Below are positions 43,510 through 51,560 of a stretch of 64,000 bases of DNA, in pieces. The position numbers were made by a program, and so were the translations under genes. This DNA comes from Candidatus Zhuqueibacterota bacterium (GTDB taxonomy: Bacteria; Zhuqueibacterota; Zhuqueibacteria; Zhuqueibacterales; Zhuqueibacteraceae). The stretch is taken from assembly GCA_022616415.1 (NCBI GenBank), contig JAKEEU010000031.1, positions 186,001-250,000 of the forward strand, written 5' to 3'. How positions within the stretch are numbered: position 1 is the stretch's first letter; every line of letters begins with the position of its first letter. Below the pieces are notes generated by a model, which did not search any database, was not told the DNA's origin, and saw only the letters and a program-made list of their open reading frames with translations.

Positions 43510-43983
43510 CTAATTGAGATGAAACGGAATCTCTATTGTTTTTCCTAACTCGGCTTCAGAATGTGCATACACTTCGCCATTTTTGCCGATGTGCCAAACG
43601 TCTATTCCTCGGTGTTGCAAGCAAGCCGCAATGAAACGCCGGTGGCAACCGCGATAGTCAAGCTCGGCGCACATAAACGCGAGCGATTGCGCCTGGGCAT
43701 GATGAATCAGCTCGTCACAGCCTTCTCGAAACGTGTCAGTATTTGTGTAGGCTTCATAGCCGCCGGTGCGATATCCGCCGAGCGTTTCGCCGAGCCAATG
43801 ATATACGATTCCATTCTTATTTAACACCGTCGCCAAATTGGTTCGCGTGAAATGCGGATGCCGTTTGGACGTTGGAAAACGTCGCACGTCGGTGAGCGCT
43901 TTGATGCCGTGCGTTTGCAGGCGGCGCAAGAATTCTTCGAGCGCCAACGCGCCGTGTCCGATGGTGAAAATTCGCAGAGACAT
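43510..43983 (-). CDS. DUF488 family protein
   Basis: 157 residues. Diagnostic motifs of DUF488 are clear: IFTIGHGALALEEFLRRL, ALTDVRRFPTSKRHPHF, VYHWLGETLGGYR and the Cys motif FMCAELDYRGCHRRFIA near the C-terminus, where CHR is conserved. Family members are small cytoplasmic proteins found in most phyla; a nucleic-acid or metal role has been suggested, but the activity is not established. It lies between two repeat-filled spacers and has no obvious operon partner. Confidence 0.9.
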   Translation of the reverse strand: MSLRIFTIGHGALALEEFLRRLQTHGIKALTDVRRFPTSKRHPHFTRTNLATVLNKNGIVYHWLGETLGGYRTGGYEAYTNTDTFREGCDELIHHAQAQSLAFMCAELDYRGCHRRFIAACLQHRGIDVWHIGKNGEVYAHSEAELGKTIEIPFHLN

Positions 43984-43993
43984 CTTTATCTCA

Positions 43994-44095
43994 TTACAGG
44001 ATTATTGGATTGTTGGATCAATGGATTGATGGATTATTGGGTTGCTGTGCACATCAATCCATTACTCCAACAATCCAATACTCCAACAATCCGTC
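43994..44095. repeat. Large GGATTG-word inverted repeat between GT9 and DUF488 genes
   Basis: The left arm (ATTACAGGATTATTGGATTG, continuing TTGGATCAATGGATTGATGG) is answered by the right arm (CATCAATCCATTACTCCAAC, continuing AATCCAATACTCCAACAATCC). A hairpin of some 35-40 imperfect base pairs is possible. It fills nearly the whole gap. Confidence 0.75.
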
Positions 44096-44098
44096 GCC

Positions 44099-45145
44099 TC
44101 ATTTGCGCAACCTTTCCAACACCGCTGCGGCCACTCGCTCTGGCAACAATTCATTTTGACAATTGAGATGCCCGAGTGGGCAAAAGTTTTTGTGGCAGGG
44201 CCGGCATTCGATTTCGTGCCACAACGCCAGGTGTCCGGCAGCGCGGTCATAAGGAAACCAGATATGCGGCTGGCTCGGTCCGAAAAGGCCGATGGTCGGT
44301 GTGCCGGCCGCAACCGCCAAGTGCATCACACCGCAATCGTTGGAAACAAAAACCTGCATTTGTTTTTGCATGCTCGCCAATCGGCGCAGATCGAGCAACG
44401 GGAGTGAAATGATGTTGGCGGCGCCGGTTCGTTGTGATGGCGAAATTTGCTGCATCACCTCCATCACAATTTTCTCTTCATCCGGCCCTTGCGTGAACAA
44501 CACTTGTATCTTTTTGCCAACAAGCTGTCGCGCCAATTCGGCAAAATATTTTTCCGGCCAGCGTTTGTTCGGCCAGGTGGCGCCGGGGTGCAAACCAACA
44601 ATTGGTCGCGTCATATCAAGCGACATTTCTTCAATATAATTTCTCGCCCATTTTTTCTCCTCTTCCGAGAGAAAAATTTCGGTGCGATTGTCGCCCTTGT
44701 CGATGCCGAGCGCTTCGAGACCGCGCCAATGAAAATCGATGGCATTCAGCTCGGTGATTGGCGCCGGCACGCGCACGTTATACAATTTTCCGCGACCGCG
44801 AAAATCGCCGCCGACGCGAATAGGTGCGCCAGTCAGCCACGTCATCAGCGCGGTGCGCGGATTGCCAAACAGATCGATGGCCACATCAAACCGGCGCTGC
44901 CGCACTTGATAATAAACCCGCCCTTGTTCAGTGATGCTCCCACTTACCGGCCAAGCAATGACTTCATCGAGATGCGGATTGTGAAAGAGCAATGGCGCAA
45001 AAGTGTCTTGCGTCAAATAACTCAGCCTGGCTTCCGGAAACGCTGCTTTGAGCCGCCGAATGAGCGGCGTGGTAAGAATCACATCGCCCATGAACCGCAG
45101 TCGGCTCAATAGAATGCGGCGAACGCTGGTCTTATTCAGTATCAC
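44099..45145 (-). CDS. Glycosyltransferase family 9 (heptosyltransferase-like)
   Basis: 348 residues from GTG 45145. The N-terminal Rossmann domain starts RRILLSRLRFMGDVILTTPL, the classic GT9 opening (xRxGDxxLTxP) that includes the catalytic acidic residue position. The C-terminal nucleotide-sugar domain has VGLHPGATWPNKRWPEKYFA and VSNDCGVMHLAVAAGTPTIG with LFGPSQP. GT9 enzymes add heptose or related sugars from ADP-activated donors to lipopolysaccharide core. A C-terminal Cys cluster (IECRPCHKNFCPLGHLNC) is present, as in a subset of GT9 proteins, and could bind zinc. Acts at the cytoplasmic face of the inner membrane. Confidence 0.92.
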   Translation of the reverse strand: MILNKTSVRRILLSRLRFMGDVILTTPLIRRLKAAFPEARLSYLTQDTFAPLLFHNPHLDEVIAWPVSGSITEQGRVYYQVRQRRFDVAIDLFGNPRTALMTWLTGAPIRVGGDFRGRGKLYNVRVPAPITELNAIDFHWRGLEALGIDKGDNRTEIFLSEEEKKWARNYIEEMSLDMTRPIVGLHPGATWPNKRWPEKYFAELARQLVGKKIQVLFTQGPDEEKIVMEVMQQISPSQRTGAANIISLPLLDLRRLASMQKQMQVFVSNDCGVMHLAVAAGTPTIGLFGPSQPHIWFPYDRAAGHLALWHEIECRPCHKNFCPLGHLNCQNELLPERVAAAVLERLRK

Positions 45146-45157
45146 CTCGTTCCTTAT

Positions 45158-45215
45158 GTGAAAAGTAGCAGTGGCAGTAACCTGCTACTGCTACTGCCAC
45201 TTCCACTTCCCGCTC
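45158..45215. repeat. Inverted-word spacer (AGTAGCAGTGGCAGT family)
   Basis: AAGTAGCAGTGGCAGTAACC is followed by TGCTACTGCTACTGCCACTT; the two halves pair over about 16 bases around a short centre. It sits between the CHASE2-cyclase stop and the GT9 start and has a different word from the neighbouring gaps. Confidence 0.7.
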
Positions 45216-47373
45216 ACTTCGTTCTCATCTCGAACACGCCGTCCCAATCCGCCGGGCGCGGCGCTTGCATGAAGATGTCGCAGCGGCGCAGAAATTCCTT
45301 GGCCGGGCCGTCGTTGGGATTGAGCGCCAAAACGCGACGAAATTCTGCGATGGCCTTATTCCACTCCTGCAAGCGATATAACTCGAGGCCGCGTGCAAAG
45401 TGTGTGAATGCCGCCACGAGATTCTCGTCGAAGTGGTCGCCGCGCCGTCCCACCAGCTCAAAAACGCGCACCGGCCGCAATTTGCCTTGCACCCGTATAA
45501 AATCCAGCTCGCGCGCCATGATTTTGTCTTTCGCCTGTCCGTACGTTTCTTCACCGATCATGATCTTGGTGCCGTACATTTTATTGACGCCTTCCAATCG
45601 CGAAGCGATGTTGACATCATCGCCGATGACGGTGTAGTTAATCTTTTTTGTACCGCCGATATTGCCGGCAACCATATCGCCGGTATTGATGCCGATGCGC
45701 GCCTCAAAAAGCGGTTTCTTCGCGGTCGACCATTTTTTCTGCAGCTCGTCAAGCACACGCTGCATATCGAGGGCAGCAAAGCAAGCGCGTTCGGCGTGGT
45801 CAGTTTGATCGAGAGGTACACCGAACACCGCAACCACGGCATCACCGACATATTTGTCCAAATAGCCACCGTATTCGAGCACGATGTCCGTCATCGCCGA
45901 AAGATACTCATTGAGCTGCGTGATCAGCGCTTCCGGACTCAATTTCTCTGAGTAGGTGGTAAAATCCTTGATGTCCGAAAAAAACGCCGTCGCATATTTT
46001 TTGTCACCACCGAGCTTGAGCTTGCTGGGATCCCGGATCAGCTCATTGACGACAATCTCTGAGAGATAATGTACGAACATGCCTTTGATGAGTTGCTTTT
46101 GGCGCTCTTCGCTGAGGAAGCGATACACCATGACGCTGATAAATGCGACGCCAAAAGAAAACAGCGGCCGCACTTGGGGAATCCAGACATGGCGTGAAAT
46201 AAACAGCGCCGTCGTCAGCAAGGTGTAACCGACGCTGAGAAAAACCGTAACCAAAATGCCAAGCCACGGACTCCAAATCATGGTGATCACACCGGCGATC
46301 ATGGCAAAGATCAGCATGGTCACGATGCTGAGCGTCTCGGGCTGCCTGGTGATGAAATTCTGCGTTCGAATGCTGTGAATAATATTGGCATGCACTTCCA
46401 CGCCGGGAAAAGTCGCTTCGAACGGAACCGGGCGCAAATCCGCCAAGCCGGCCGCGGAAGCGCCAATGAGGACGATACGATTTTGAAACGTTTCCGGCGG
46501 CACGCGTTGTTCGAGAACGTCATAATAAGGAATGTAGCGAAAAGTGTTTTGGCTTCCCATGTAATTGACCAGCACTCTGCCCTTCGTGTCGATGGGGATG
46601 CGCATAGCCACGCCGCCGTTAACGGATTTTCTCCAGCGCAGCTCGCGACCAAGCTCAGCTTCGATATCATCGCGCGCCCGTCCGGCAGATTGCATCACCA
46701 CCGCCAACGCAAACGAGGGATAAGCCTGTCCGGAAAAATTGAGGAAAAGCGGCATTCGGCGAATGGCGTTATCATCATCCGGCAGGAAGTTGACAAACCC
46801 GAGGCCGGCGCTGTTGTTGTACAACTCCATCAATTTGCCGTCAAAGCGGTCAAAGCTGTTGAGGGCGGCCACGGTTTCAGGCGGCAAGGGCAGCGTGAAT
46901 CGCGCCGCGGCAAAGCCCTCCGGCGGCTTTTCCATTTTATAAAGAAAAGCTTCGGGATGCTCTTGCTCCAAAGTGATCGCATGAACCACGTTTCCGGCAT
47001 TTTTCGTGCTAAGAATGAGCAGGCTGTCTTCCGCCGGCTTGGCATCACGTTCCACAAACAGCATGTCGAAGGCAATACAAGCAGCGCCGCCGGCGCGTAA
47101 ATAGTCGATGACACGAGCATGGTAGCTGCGCGGCCATTGTTGAAAACGGCCGAGCTTTTCGAGGCTGCGATTGTCGACATCAACGATAATGATATCTTCG
47201 ATTTTGGCATCACTGCGTTGATAATCCAATTTGCGCCGATAACGCAAATCAAACGTCTTGTTTTCAAAACTTTCAAACGCGGGCAGCACTCCGGTGACGA
47301 GCAAAACGATGGCACCGGCAAGCAGGCCCAATCCGGCGCCGAGCAAGGCTTTTTTCCAAAGGGAGTCGGTCAT
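45214..47373 (-). CDS. CHASE2-domain class III adenylate/guanylate cyclase with TPR tail
   Basis: 719 residues. N-terminal helix (~12-34), a large extracytoplasmic CHASE2 domain (~35-330; RYRRKLDYQRS, RPVPFEATFPGVEVHANIIH), three membrane helices (~345-420) and a catalytic domain (~445-625). Motifs ATAFFSDIKDFTTYSE (metal Asp), VGDAVVAVFG (second metal Asp) and GINTGDMVAGNIGGTKKINY followed by TVIGDDVNIASRLE are those of class III nucleotide cyclases. A C-terminal TPR (~660-710) may bind partners. Makes cAMP (or cGMP) in response to an envelope signal. Substrate-determining residues were not resolved. No cAMP receptor gene is in the window. Confidence 0.92.
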   Translation of the reverse strand: MTDSLWKKALLGAGLGLLAGAIVLLVTGVLPAFESFENKTFDLRYRRKLDYQRSDAKIEDIIIVDVDNRSLEKLGRFQQWPRSYHARVIDYLRAGGAACIAFDMLFVERDAKPAEDSLLILSTKNAGNVVHAITLEQEHPEAFLYKMEKPPEGFAAARFTLPLPPETVAALNSFDRFDGKLMELYNNSAGLGFVNFLPDDDNAIRRMPLFLNFSGQAYPSFALAVVMQSAGRARDDIEAELGRELRWRKSVNGGVAMRIPIDTKGRVLVNYMGSQNTFRYIPYYDVLEQRVPPETFQNRIVLIGASAAGLADLRPVPFEATFPGVEVHANIIHSIRTQNFITRQPETLSIVTMLIFAMIAGVITMIWSPWLGILVTVFLSVGYTLLTTALFISRHVWIPQVRPLFSFGVAFISVMVYRFLSEERQKQLIKGMFVHYLSEIVVNELIRDPSKLKLGGDKKYATAFFSDIKDFTTYSEKLSPEALITQLNEYLSAMTDIVLEYGGYLDKYVGDAVVAVFGVPLDQTDHAERACFAALDMQRVLDELQKKWSTAKKPLFEARIGINTGDMVAGNIGGTKKINYTVIGDDVNIASRLEGVNKMYGTKIMIGEETYGQAKDKIMARELDFIRVQGKLRPVRVFELVGRRGDHFDENLVAAFTHFARGLELYRLQEWNKAIAEFRRVLALNPNDGPAKEFLRRCDIFMQAPRPADWDGVFEMRTK

Positions 47374-47482
47374 GGTCTGGTTACTGGTTGCTCGTTGCTG
47401 GTTGCTGGTCGCTGGCTGCCGATATACGCGTTACAAATAACCAGCTACAAGCTACCAGCAACAAGCAACGAGCTACAAGCTA
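47374..47482. repeat. Inverted-word spacer (GGTTGCTGG / CCAGCAACC family)
   Basis: GGTTACTGGTTGCTCGTTGC, TGGTTGCTGGTCGCTGG on one side and AACCAGCTACAAGCTACCAG, CAACAAGCAACGAGCTACAAGC on the other form a long imperfect stem. It runs up to the stop of dapF and fills the gap to the CHASE2 gene. Confidence 0.75.
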
Positions 47483-48412
47483 AATGAAATTCTCCAATTC
47501 AAATTCACCGTCATATACGAGCCGCACCTCTCCTTCCAGCTCGAGCTTTTTAAACTCCGGATCACCGTAAACCATCAACTCGCCGCCGCGGGTGGTGACG
47601 TGAATGGGGAAAGGCATCTGTTTTTGCAAATGGGTGATGACGGCTGAGGCAACGGTCCCGGTACCGCACGCCAGCGTCTCTTCTTCGACGCCGCGCTCGT
47701 AGGTTCGAAGATACAAATTTGATCTTCCAGCGATGCTGACGAAATTGACGTTTGTGCCAGCAGGTTGAAAAGCCGGATGATGGCGATATTTGACGCCGAG
47801 CGTCGCCACCTCGACTTGGTTGACATCTGCAACAAACAAAACGTAATGCGGCACACCGGTGTTGACATAGCCGCCCTCTTCCATTCCCGCGTCTTCAAGA
47901 GCATGCGGCGCCAAATTGAGATCCCACGGCTTTTGCATGCGCAGCCGCACTTTCTTACCGGAAACGACGGCATGATAGAGATCACCGCTCACTTCGAATT
48001 GCATCTCCGCCGGCGCCAAACCGTGATGAAAAGCATAATAAGCGCAAGCCCGCGCGCCATTCCCACACATCTCCGATTCGCGACCGTCGCGGTTGAAGTA
48101 GCGCATGGTGAAGTGCGGAGGGCGGAGGGCGGAGGGCGGAGGGCTTGGCGCGGAGGGCATAGCGCCTAGCGCATGGCGCTCATCAATTCTTTGCTCTTTG
48201 CCCTCTGCCCTCCGCTCTCCGCTCTTGGCGCTTTGCCCTCTGCCCTCCGCCCTCTGCTCAATCAACAAGATACCATCTGCGCCGATGGCGACGCGGCGTG
48301 TGCAGAGCGTACGAAACAACTTCTCTTCGTCGCCGCGAAAAATGCCGTCCCGATTATCGAAGAGAATGAAATCGTTGCCGGTGGCCGAGAGTTTGGTGAA
48401 GCGAATGCGCAT
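47480..48412 (-). CDS. dapF: Diaminopimelate epimerase with repeat-derived insertion
   Basis: 310 residues from ATG 48412; the frame runs on to 48715 through non-conserved sequence. MRIRFTKLSATGNDFILFDN is the DapF start. The two active-site cysteines are in REGREx-like RESEMCGNGARACAYYAFH and in EEETLACGTGTVASA. DapF interconverts LL- and meso-diaminopimelate, the last step before peptidoglycan cross-linker/lysine synthesis, in the cytoplasm. Normal length is ~270-285. The excess is a 47-residue insert (~54-100: Arg/Glu-rich, then Ala/Pro/Ser-rich) between GADGILLIEQ and FTMRYFNRDG, encoded by a GC-rich palindromic repeat (48113-48253). Whether the enzyme tolerates it is unknown, but all conserved motifs are kept in frame. 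Confidence 0.92.
   Translation of the reverse strand: MRIRFTKLSATGNDFILFDNRDGIFRGDEEKLFRTLCTRRVAIGADGILLIEQRAEGRGQSAKSGERRAEGKEQRIDERHALGAMPSAPSPPPSALRPPHFTMRYFNRDGRESEMCGNGARACAYYAFHHGLAPAEMQFEVSGDLYHAVVSGKKVRLRMQKPWDLNLAPHALEDAGMEEGGYVNTGVPHYVLFVADVNQVEVATLGVKYRHHPAFQPAGTNVNFVSIAGRSNLYLRTYERGVEEETLACGTGTVASAVITHLQKQMPFPIHVTTRGGELMVYGDPEFKKLELEGEVRLVYDGEFELENFI
48113..48253. repeat. GCGGAGG/CCCTCCGC palindromic repeat inserted in dapF
   Basis: The left arm carries GCGGAGGGC about five times (48115-48160), and the right arm carries CCCTCTGCCCTCCGC words (48205-48253), including GCTCTCCGCTCTTGGCGC against GCGCC-type words in the centre. The element is 141 bp = 47 codons, so the frame is kept. 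Similar inverted-word elements in this window are otherwise intergenic. Confidence 0.8.
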
Positions 48413-48532
48413 CGTTATCTTGGTGTTTAAAAATTGGGCATACCAGAGCTGCACGCACTTGTTAAAAACGAATAGAAATATAACAAAGGCGGGAGAGAAA
48501 GTCAAAGCGTTTTTCTGCCAACAGAACATCCG

Positions 48533-48832
48533 CATATTGTCAAAATCTTGGGCGCGTCTGGGATTTGGCAAGCCGCCATCAAAGGTACATACATCCGAGT
48601 GTGGGCGCTGGTTTGATGCCACAAGCGAGGAATGGATGCGTGGGATATTCTGCGAGGCTTTCCAACGATAACCGCCGCGCAGTTTTATGATGCTTTGTCG
48701 TATTATTACGACCACAAAGACGAGATCGAAGAGTTTATCGAAGCCAACGAACGGGCTTACGATGACCTTTTAACCGAAGCAGATGAGGTGAAAGCTGAAA
48801 ATCAAACTGTACTTGAAAAATTGCTCCTTTAA
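48533..48832 (+). pseudogene. DUF433 antitoxin-like gene with a nonsense codon
   Basis: Frame from ~48533: VKILGASGIWQAAIKGTYIR, VWALV, TGA (48614-48616), CHKRGMDAWDILRGFPTITA, AQFYDALSYYYDHKDEIEEF, ending KLLL. ILGxxxIKGTRIRVWxLV and ILRxFPxITxAQxYxALSYYYDH are DUF433 signatures; this family is paired with PIN-like DUF5615 toxins. The in-frame TGA splits the protein; only the 66-residue 3' part (ATG 48632) is open. No DUF5615 toxin gene follows. Confidence 0.65.
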
Positions 48833-49269
48833 CCACCGAATGCTTCCTGCCGCGAATAAACTCTGGCTTTGCCGCGTTTCTTCATCTGCGCGATTGCCCT
48901 CATATCTTTATCAAGCGGAGTTTCTGGCCGTCGAGGTTTTCTTGGCGTTGCAAGCATTTCACCAATCAAAGCTTCAACTTCAGCGCGTTGAACCGGACTC
49001 AAGCCACCCGTTTGAAATTCGGGGTCGCCTACTTGTCGAATAATAAACTGGCGTAACGCTTCGTTGATAAACGAATTCACCTCCTGATTTTGGCGTTCGG
49101 CCTCATAACGAAACCAAGTCACAATGTGTTTCTCCAACCGCAGTTTCACTTGTTCCTGCGGTAGCTTCGCGCTTTTTTGCGGGCGGCGATGGAGTGGTTT
49201 CAGTTTGGCGTTAGGCGAAATCTCCGGAACATCGAGTTCGCCATTTTTACTACTATTTCGTTTTTTCAT
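48829..49269 (-). CDS. Ribbon-helix-helix (BrnA-like) antitoxin-type protein
   Basis: 146 residues from ATG 49269 (MKKRNSSKNGELD); the frame extends 22 codons further without signals. The core EQVKLRLEKHIVTWFRYEAE followed by NSFINEALRQFI (~60-90) matches the RHH fold of BrnA-type antitoxins (VxLRLDxDVxxWFRxxGxxYQTxIN). The flanks are basic, and the C-terminal part is probably toxin-binding or disordered. No BrnT toxin gene adjoins. It may be an orphan regulator of the island. Tail-to-tail, 4 bp overlap with the DUF433 remnant. Confidence 0.6.
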   Translation of the reverse strand: MKKRNSSKNGELDVPEISPNAKLKPLHRRPQKSAKLPQEQVKLRLEKHIVTWFRYEAERQNQEVNSFINEALRQFIIRQVGDPEFQTGGLSPVQRAEVEALIGEMLATPRKPRRPETPLDKDMRAIAQMKKRGKARVYSRQEAFGG

Positions 49270-49431
49270 ATTTGAAAAGTAATCGAATCCATTAGCCGGC
49301 TCTGACAATATAAAGATTCTGACTATTAAGCGCAATAGAGATTATCTCATTTCCTACTTGCAAACTTGCATATTTGACACTTACTTTGGCTCCTTTTCTT
49401 TTTTGGCTCCTTGGCTCCTTTTACTCACACA

Positions 49432-49750
49432 TTACTTGACGTACTTATCAAGTACGTCTTGCACAGCTTTCGGATCATAAAACTCCTTCACCAGCTCTTC
49501 GGCGGTGTAGGAGTTGAGCGTGCCGCTAGCGCGCTCGGTGTAGCAGAGGTAGCGCATACCTTCGGGACTGGCGTCGAAGCGGCCGTCGGGGAGGAGGTCG
49601 AGCCAGGCGCCGGGGCCGAAGGCGTAACGGTAGAGGAAGGTTTCGCCTTTCTCAACATCCCAGAATTGCAAGCGCCCTGCGGCGCCGGCAGCCACCAAAT
49701 ATTTGCCGTTGGGCGCAAAGCAGACGGTGTAAACTGGGCCTAAATGGCCT
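49432..49750 (-). pseudogene. 3' end of a WD40 gene, copy 1
   Basis: Reading GHLGPVYTVCFAPNGKYLVA, AAGRLQFWDVEKGETFLYRY, then DLLPDGRFDASPEGMRYLCY and ending AVQDVLDKYVK. This is the last WD40 blade and C-terminal tail. Homology with copy 3 (51561-51968) stops at 49750, where the start region of the PIN toxin gene begins; a stop codon (TAA) lies directly before the GHLGP segment. No start codon is associated. Confidence 0.8.
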
Positions 49751-49795
49751 TAAAAAATTCTTTGAAATTATCCGACTATTTTGTATTTTGAGTCT

Positions 49796-50257
49796 ATGAG
49801 CCAAGCTATTCAACTCTATCTTGATATGAACATTTTCAAACGGAGTTTTGATAATCAGAGCTCATTGCGGATTCGACTTGAAACCGCAGCGATAGACGTT
49901 ATCTTTTCCGGTGTATCTGACGGCAAATATGCGTTTCCTTGGTCATTCATTTTGGATTATGAAAACAATCTAAACCCCAACCTTGATCGCCGATCAACAG
50001 CAGTTTTGCTTTCACAAAAAGCTTCGCGAGAGATTGAACCAAATGAGAAGATTCGCGAGCAGGCACAGAAGTTTGAAAAAATAAATATCAAAAGTCGAGA
50101 CGCTTTACACTTGGCATGCGCAGAGTTGACTGGATGTAACTACCTTCTCACATGCGATGATAAGCTCGTCAAAAAGAGCCGTCAGCTCAATCTAAAAGTA
50201 AAGGTGATGGGGCCGGTTGAATTTGTCAATTTAATGGAGCATCAAAATGGCCACTGA
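49796..50257 (+). CDS. PIN-domain toxin
   Basis: 153 residues from ATG 49796. AIQLYLDMNIFKRSFDNQSS gives the first catalytic Asp; the central acidic residue is in SFILDYENNLN; IKSRDALHLACAELTGCNYL followed by LTCDDKLVKKS gives the closing DAxHxAxAxxxGxDxLxTxD motif. VapC-like PIN proteins cleave RNA, frequently tRNA or rRNA. The gene overlaps the next (50247-50471) by 11 bp; a small downstream partner in that arrangement is a likely antitoxin. The pair lies between WD40 3'-end copies 1 and 2. Confidence 0.85.
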   Translation: MSQAIQLYLDMNIFKRSFDNQSSLRIRLETAAIDVIFSGVSDGKYAFPWSFILDYENNLNPNLDRRSTAVLLSQKASREIEPNEKIREQAQKFEKINIKSRDALHLACAELTGCNYLLTCDDKLVKKSRQLNLKVKVMGPVEFVNLMEHQNGH

Positions 50258-50471
50258 AAAAAACTACACTCCCGAAGAATTGCGGCGCGAAGCCATTCTG
50301 ATTTTGCACAAAAACTTAGGCGCGCTCAATACCTATCGCTTTCTGGCACAAGTTAGTCAGAGTCGGGATGATTATCTCAAACTACAACAACGCTTATTCA
50401 ACGGACAGAGCGTGGACGAGCTTTATCGTGCGGCCAAACAACACTGGCAAAAACGCAAGCGGCAGAAATAA
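50247..50471 (+). CDS. Small putative antitoxin of the PIN pair
   Basis: 74 residues with GGAG ahead of ATG 50247. YTPEELRREAILILHKNLGA, LNTYRFLAQVSQSRDDYLKL and QQRLFNGQSVDELY are helical and charged; the tail is basic (WQKRKRQK). No DNA-binding fold is certain. Position (overlapping the PIN gene end by 11 bp) and size suggest an antitoxin. The toxin-first order is less common than antitoxin-first. Confidence 0.65.
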   Translation: MATEKNYTPEELRREAILILHKNLGALNTYRFLAQVSQSRDDYLKLQQRLFNGQSVDELYRAAKQHWQKRKRQK

Positions 50472-50523
50472 ACTTGCTCACTTGCATACTTGCCACTTGC
50501 AGTATCTTTTTTCTCTTTTTATC

Positions 50524-50790
50524 CTATTTGACGTACTTCTCCAACACCTCCTGCACCGCCTGCGGATCATAAAACTCCTTCACCAGTTCTTCAGCGGTGT
50601 AGGAGTTGAGTGTGCCTTGTTCGGTGTAGCACAAGTAGCGCATGCCTTTGGGATTGGCGTCGAAGCGGCCGTCGGGGAGGAGATCGATCCCGCCTTGCGG
50701 GACGGGGCCGAAGGCGTAGCGGTAGAGGAAGGGTTCGCCTTTCTCAAAGTCCCAGAATTGCAAACGACCTGCATAGCGAGCGGCCAAATT
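50524..50790 (-). pseudogene. 3' end of a WD40 gene, copy 2
   Basis: Reading LAARYAGRLQFWDFEKGEPF, LYRYAFGP, then GGIDLLPDGRFDANPKGMRY, LCYTEQGTLNSYTAEEL and ending QAVQEVLEKYVK. It is homologous to copies 1 and 3 but shorter: it starts at the strand KYLVA, exactly where the REP element 50791-50868 adjoins. The last five codons are identical among copies 2 and 3. Confidence 0.8.
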
Positions 50791-50868
50791 ACCGTCCGGG
50801 CGGTTGCTTCGGACATTCTGTGAAGTTGATCAACTCCTCGGGGCTTCGGAACTAACCGCCCGGACGGT
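50791..50868. repeat. REP palindrome downstream of the RAYT gene
   Basis: ACCGTCCGGGCGGTT (50791-50805) and its exact complement (50854-50868) form a 15-bp stem; the 48-bp interior contains GTTGATCAACTCCTCGGGG. Its twin is at 51473-51550, so the pair brackets the RAYT gene as a REP-RAYT unit. Confidence 0.85.
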
Positions 50869-50874
50869 GTTCTT

Positions 50875-51453
50875 TTACTTCGCGCCAAACAGGAACTTCT
50901 CCAAATCATCATCTTCATCTGTGCCATATTTCGCGACAAAATCCTCATATTCTTTCGCCGTGGGAAAAAATTTCTCTCGATAACCTGGCACAAACAATTC
51001 TCCCTTGCGCGCCTCGATAAACTCCAGGTAGTTGGAAAACGGCCATTCGCGCAAATTTGTCACGAGGCCATCTTTCTTGGGATTGACATGAATATAGCGG
51101 CAGAGCAGGATTTGATATCTCTCGCTGTGGACGTGAACGTGGCGGAAGCGTTCGTAGAAGAGCGAACCGCTGCGTTGGTAGCGCTTGTTGATCGCTTGCA
51201 CATAGCTTTGCTGCAATTTGCCCATGAATTGGGAGAGATTGTCGTCGCGTTGAGGTTGGAGCTTGAAATGAAAATGATTGGGCATAAGGCAGTAAGCTAC
51301 AACGTTCATCTCAAACTTGTCACGATATTTCTTGAGCAGGCGCAAAAAGTAGAGGTAGTTCTCCTCTTCAAAGAAAATTTTTTGCCGCTCACCACCACGG
51401 TGATAGATGTGGTAGTATTCACCGGATTGGAATTCAGCATAACGATAAGGCAT
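50875..51453 (-). CDS. REP-associated tyrosine transposase (RAYT, Y1/IS200-like)
   Basis: 192 residues from ATG 51453 (GGAGGG site). YYHIYHRGGERQKIFFEEEN, AYCLMPNHFHFKLQPQ (HUH-type metal site NHFH) and LQQSYVQAINKRYQRSGSLF with the nucleophile Tyr are the RAYT signature. The C-terminus (VKLRWREWPFSNYLEF-like LREWPFSNYLEFIEARKG) is conserved. RAYTs recognise REP hairpins and cut single-stranded DNA; they do not make a full transposon. Matching REP palindromes lie immediately on both sides, so this is an intact REP-RAYT pair. Confidence 0.93.
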   Translation of the reverse strand: MPYRYAEFQSGEYYHIYHRGGERQKIFFEEENYLYFLRLLKKYRDKFEMNVVAYCLMPNHFHFKLQPQRDDNLSQFMGKLQQSYVQAINKRYQRSGSLFYERFRHVHVHSERYQILLCRYIHVNPKKDGLVTNLREWPFSNYLEFIEARKGELFVPGYREKFFPTAKEYEDFVAKYGTDEDDDLEKFLFGAK

Positions 51454-51472
51454 AAACCCTCCGCGCAAAAAT

Positions 51473-51550
51473 ACCGTCCGGGCGGTTGCTTCCAAAGGTC
51501 TGTGGCGTTGGTCAACTTCTCGATGTATCAGAACGAACCGCCCGGACGGT
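51473..51550. repeat. REP palindrome upstream of the RAYT gene
   Basis: ACCGTCCGGGCGGTT (51473-51487) and AACCGCCCGGACGGT (51536-51550), with 48 bp between, match the REP at 50791-50868 in arms and spacing. A third, partial copy GCGTCCGGGCGGT occurs at 55579-55591 beside the TIR remnant. Confidence 0.85.
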
Positions 51551-51560
51551 GATTTGATTC

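Noticed and set aside
43510-43983. DUF488 gene as part of a DNA-modification island
   Set aside because: Although DUF488 sometimes accompanies defence genes, here it sits between signalling and envelope genes.
45214-47373. CHASE2-cyclase as part of a known cyclic-nucleotide defence system
   Set aside because: Membrane CHASE2 class III cyclases are ordinary signalling proteins; no effector gene with a cyclic-nucleotide sensor is adjacent.
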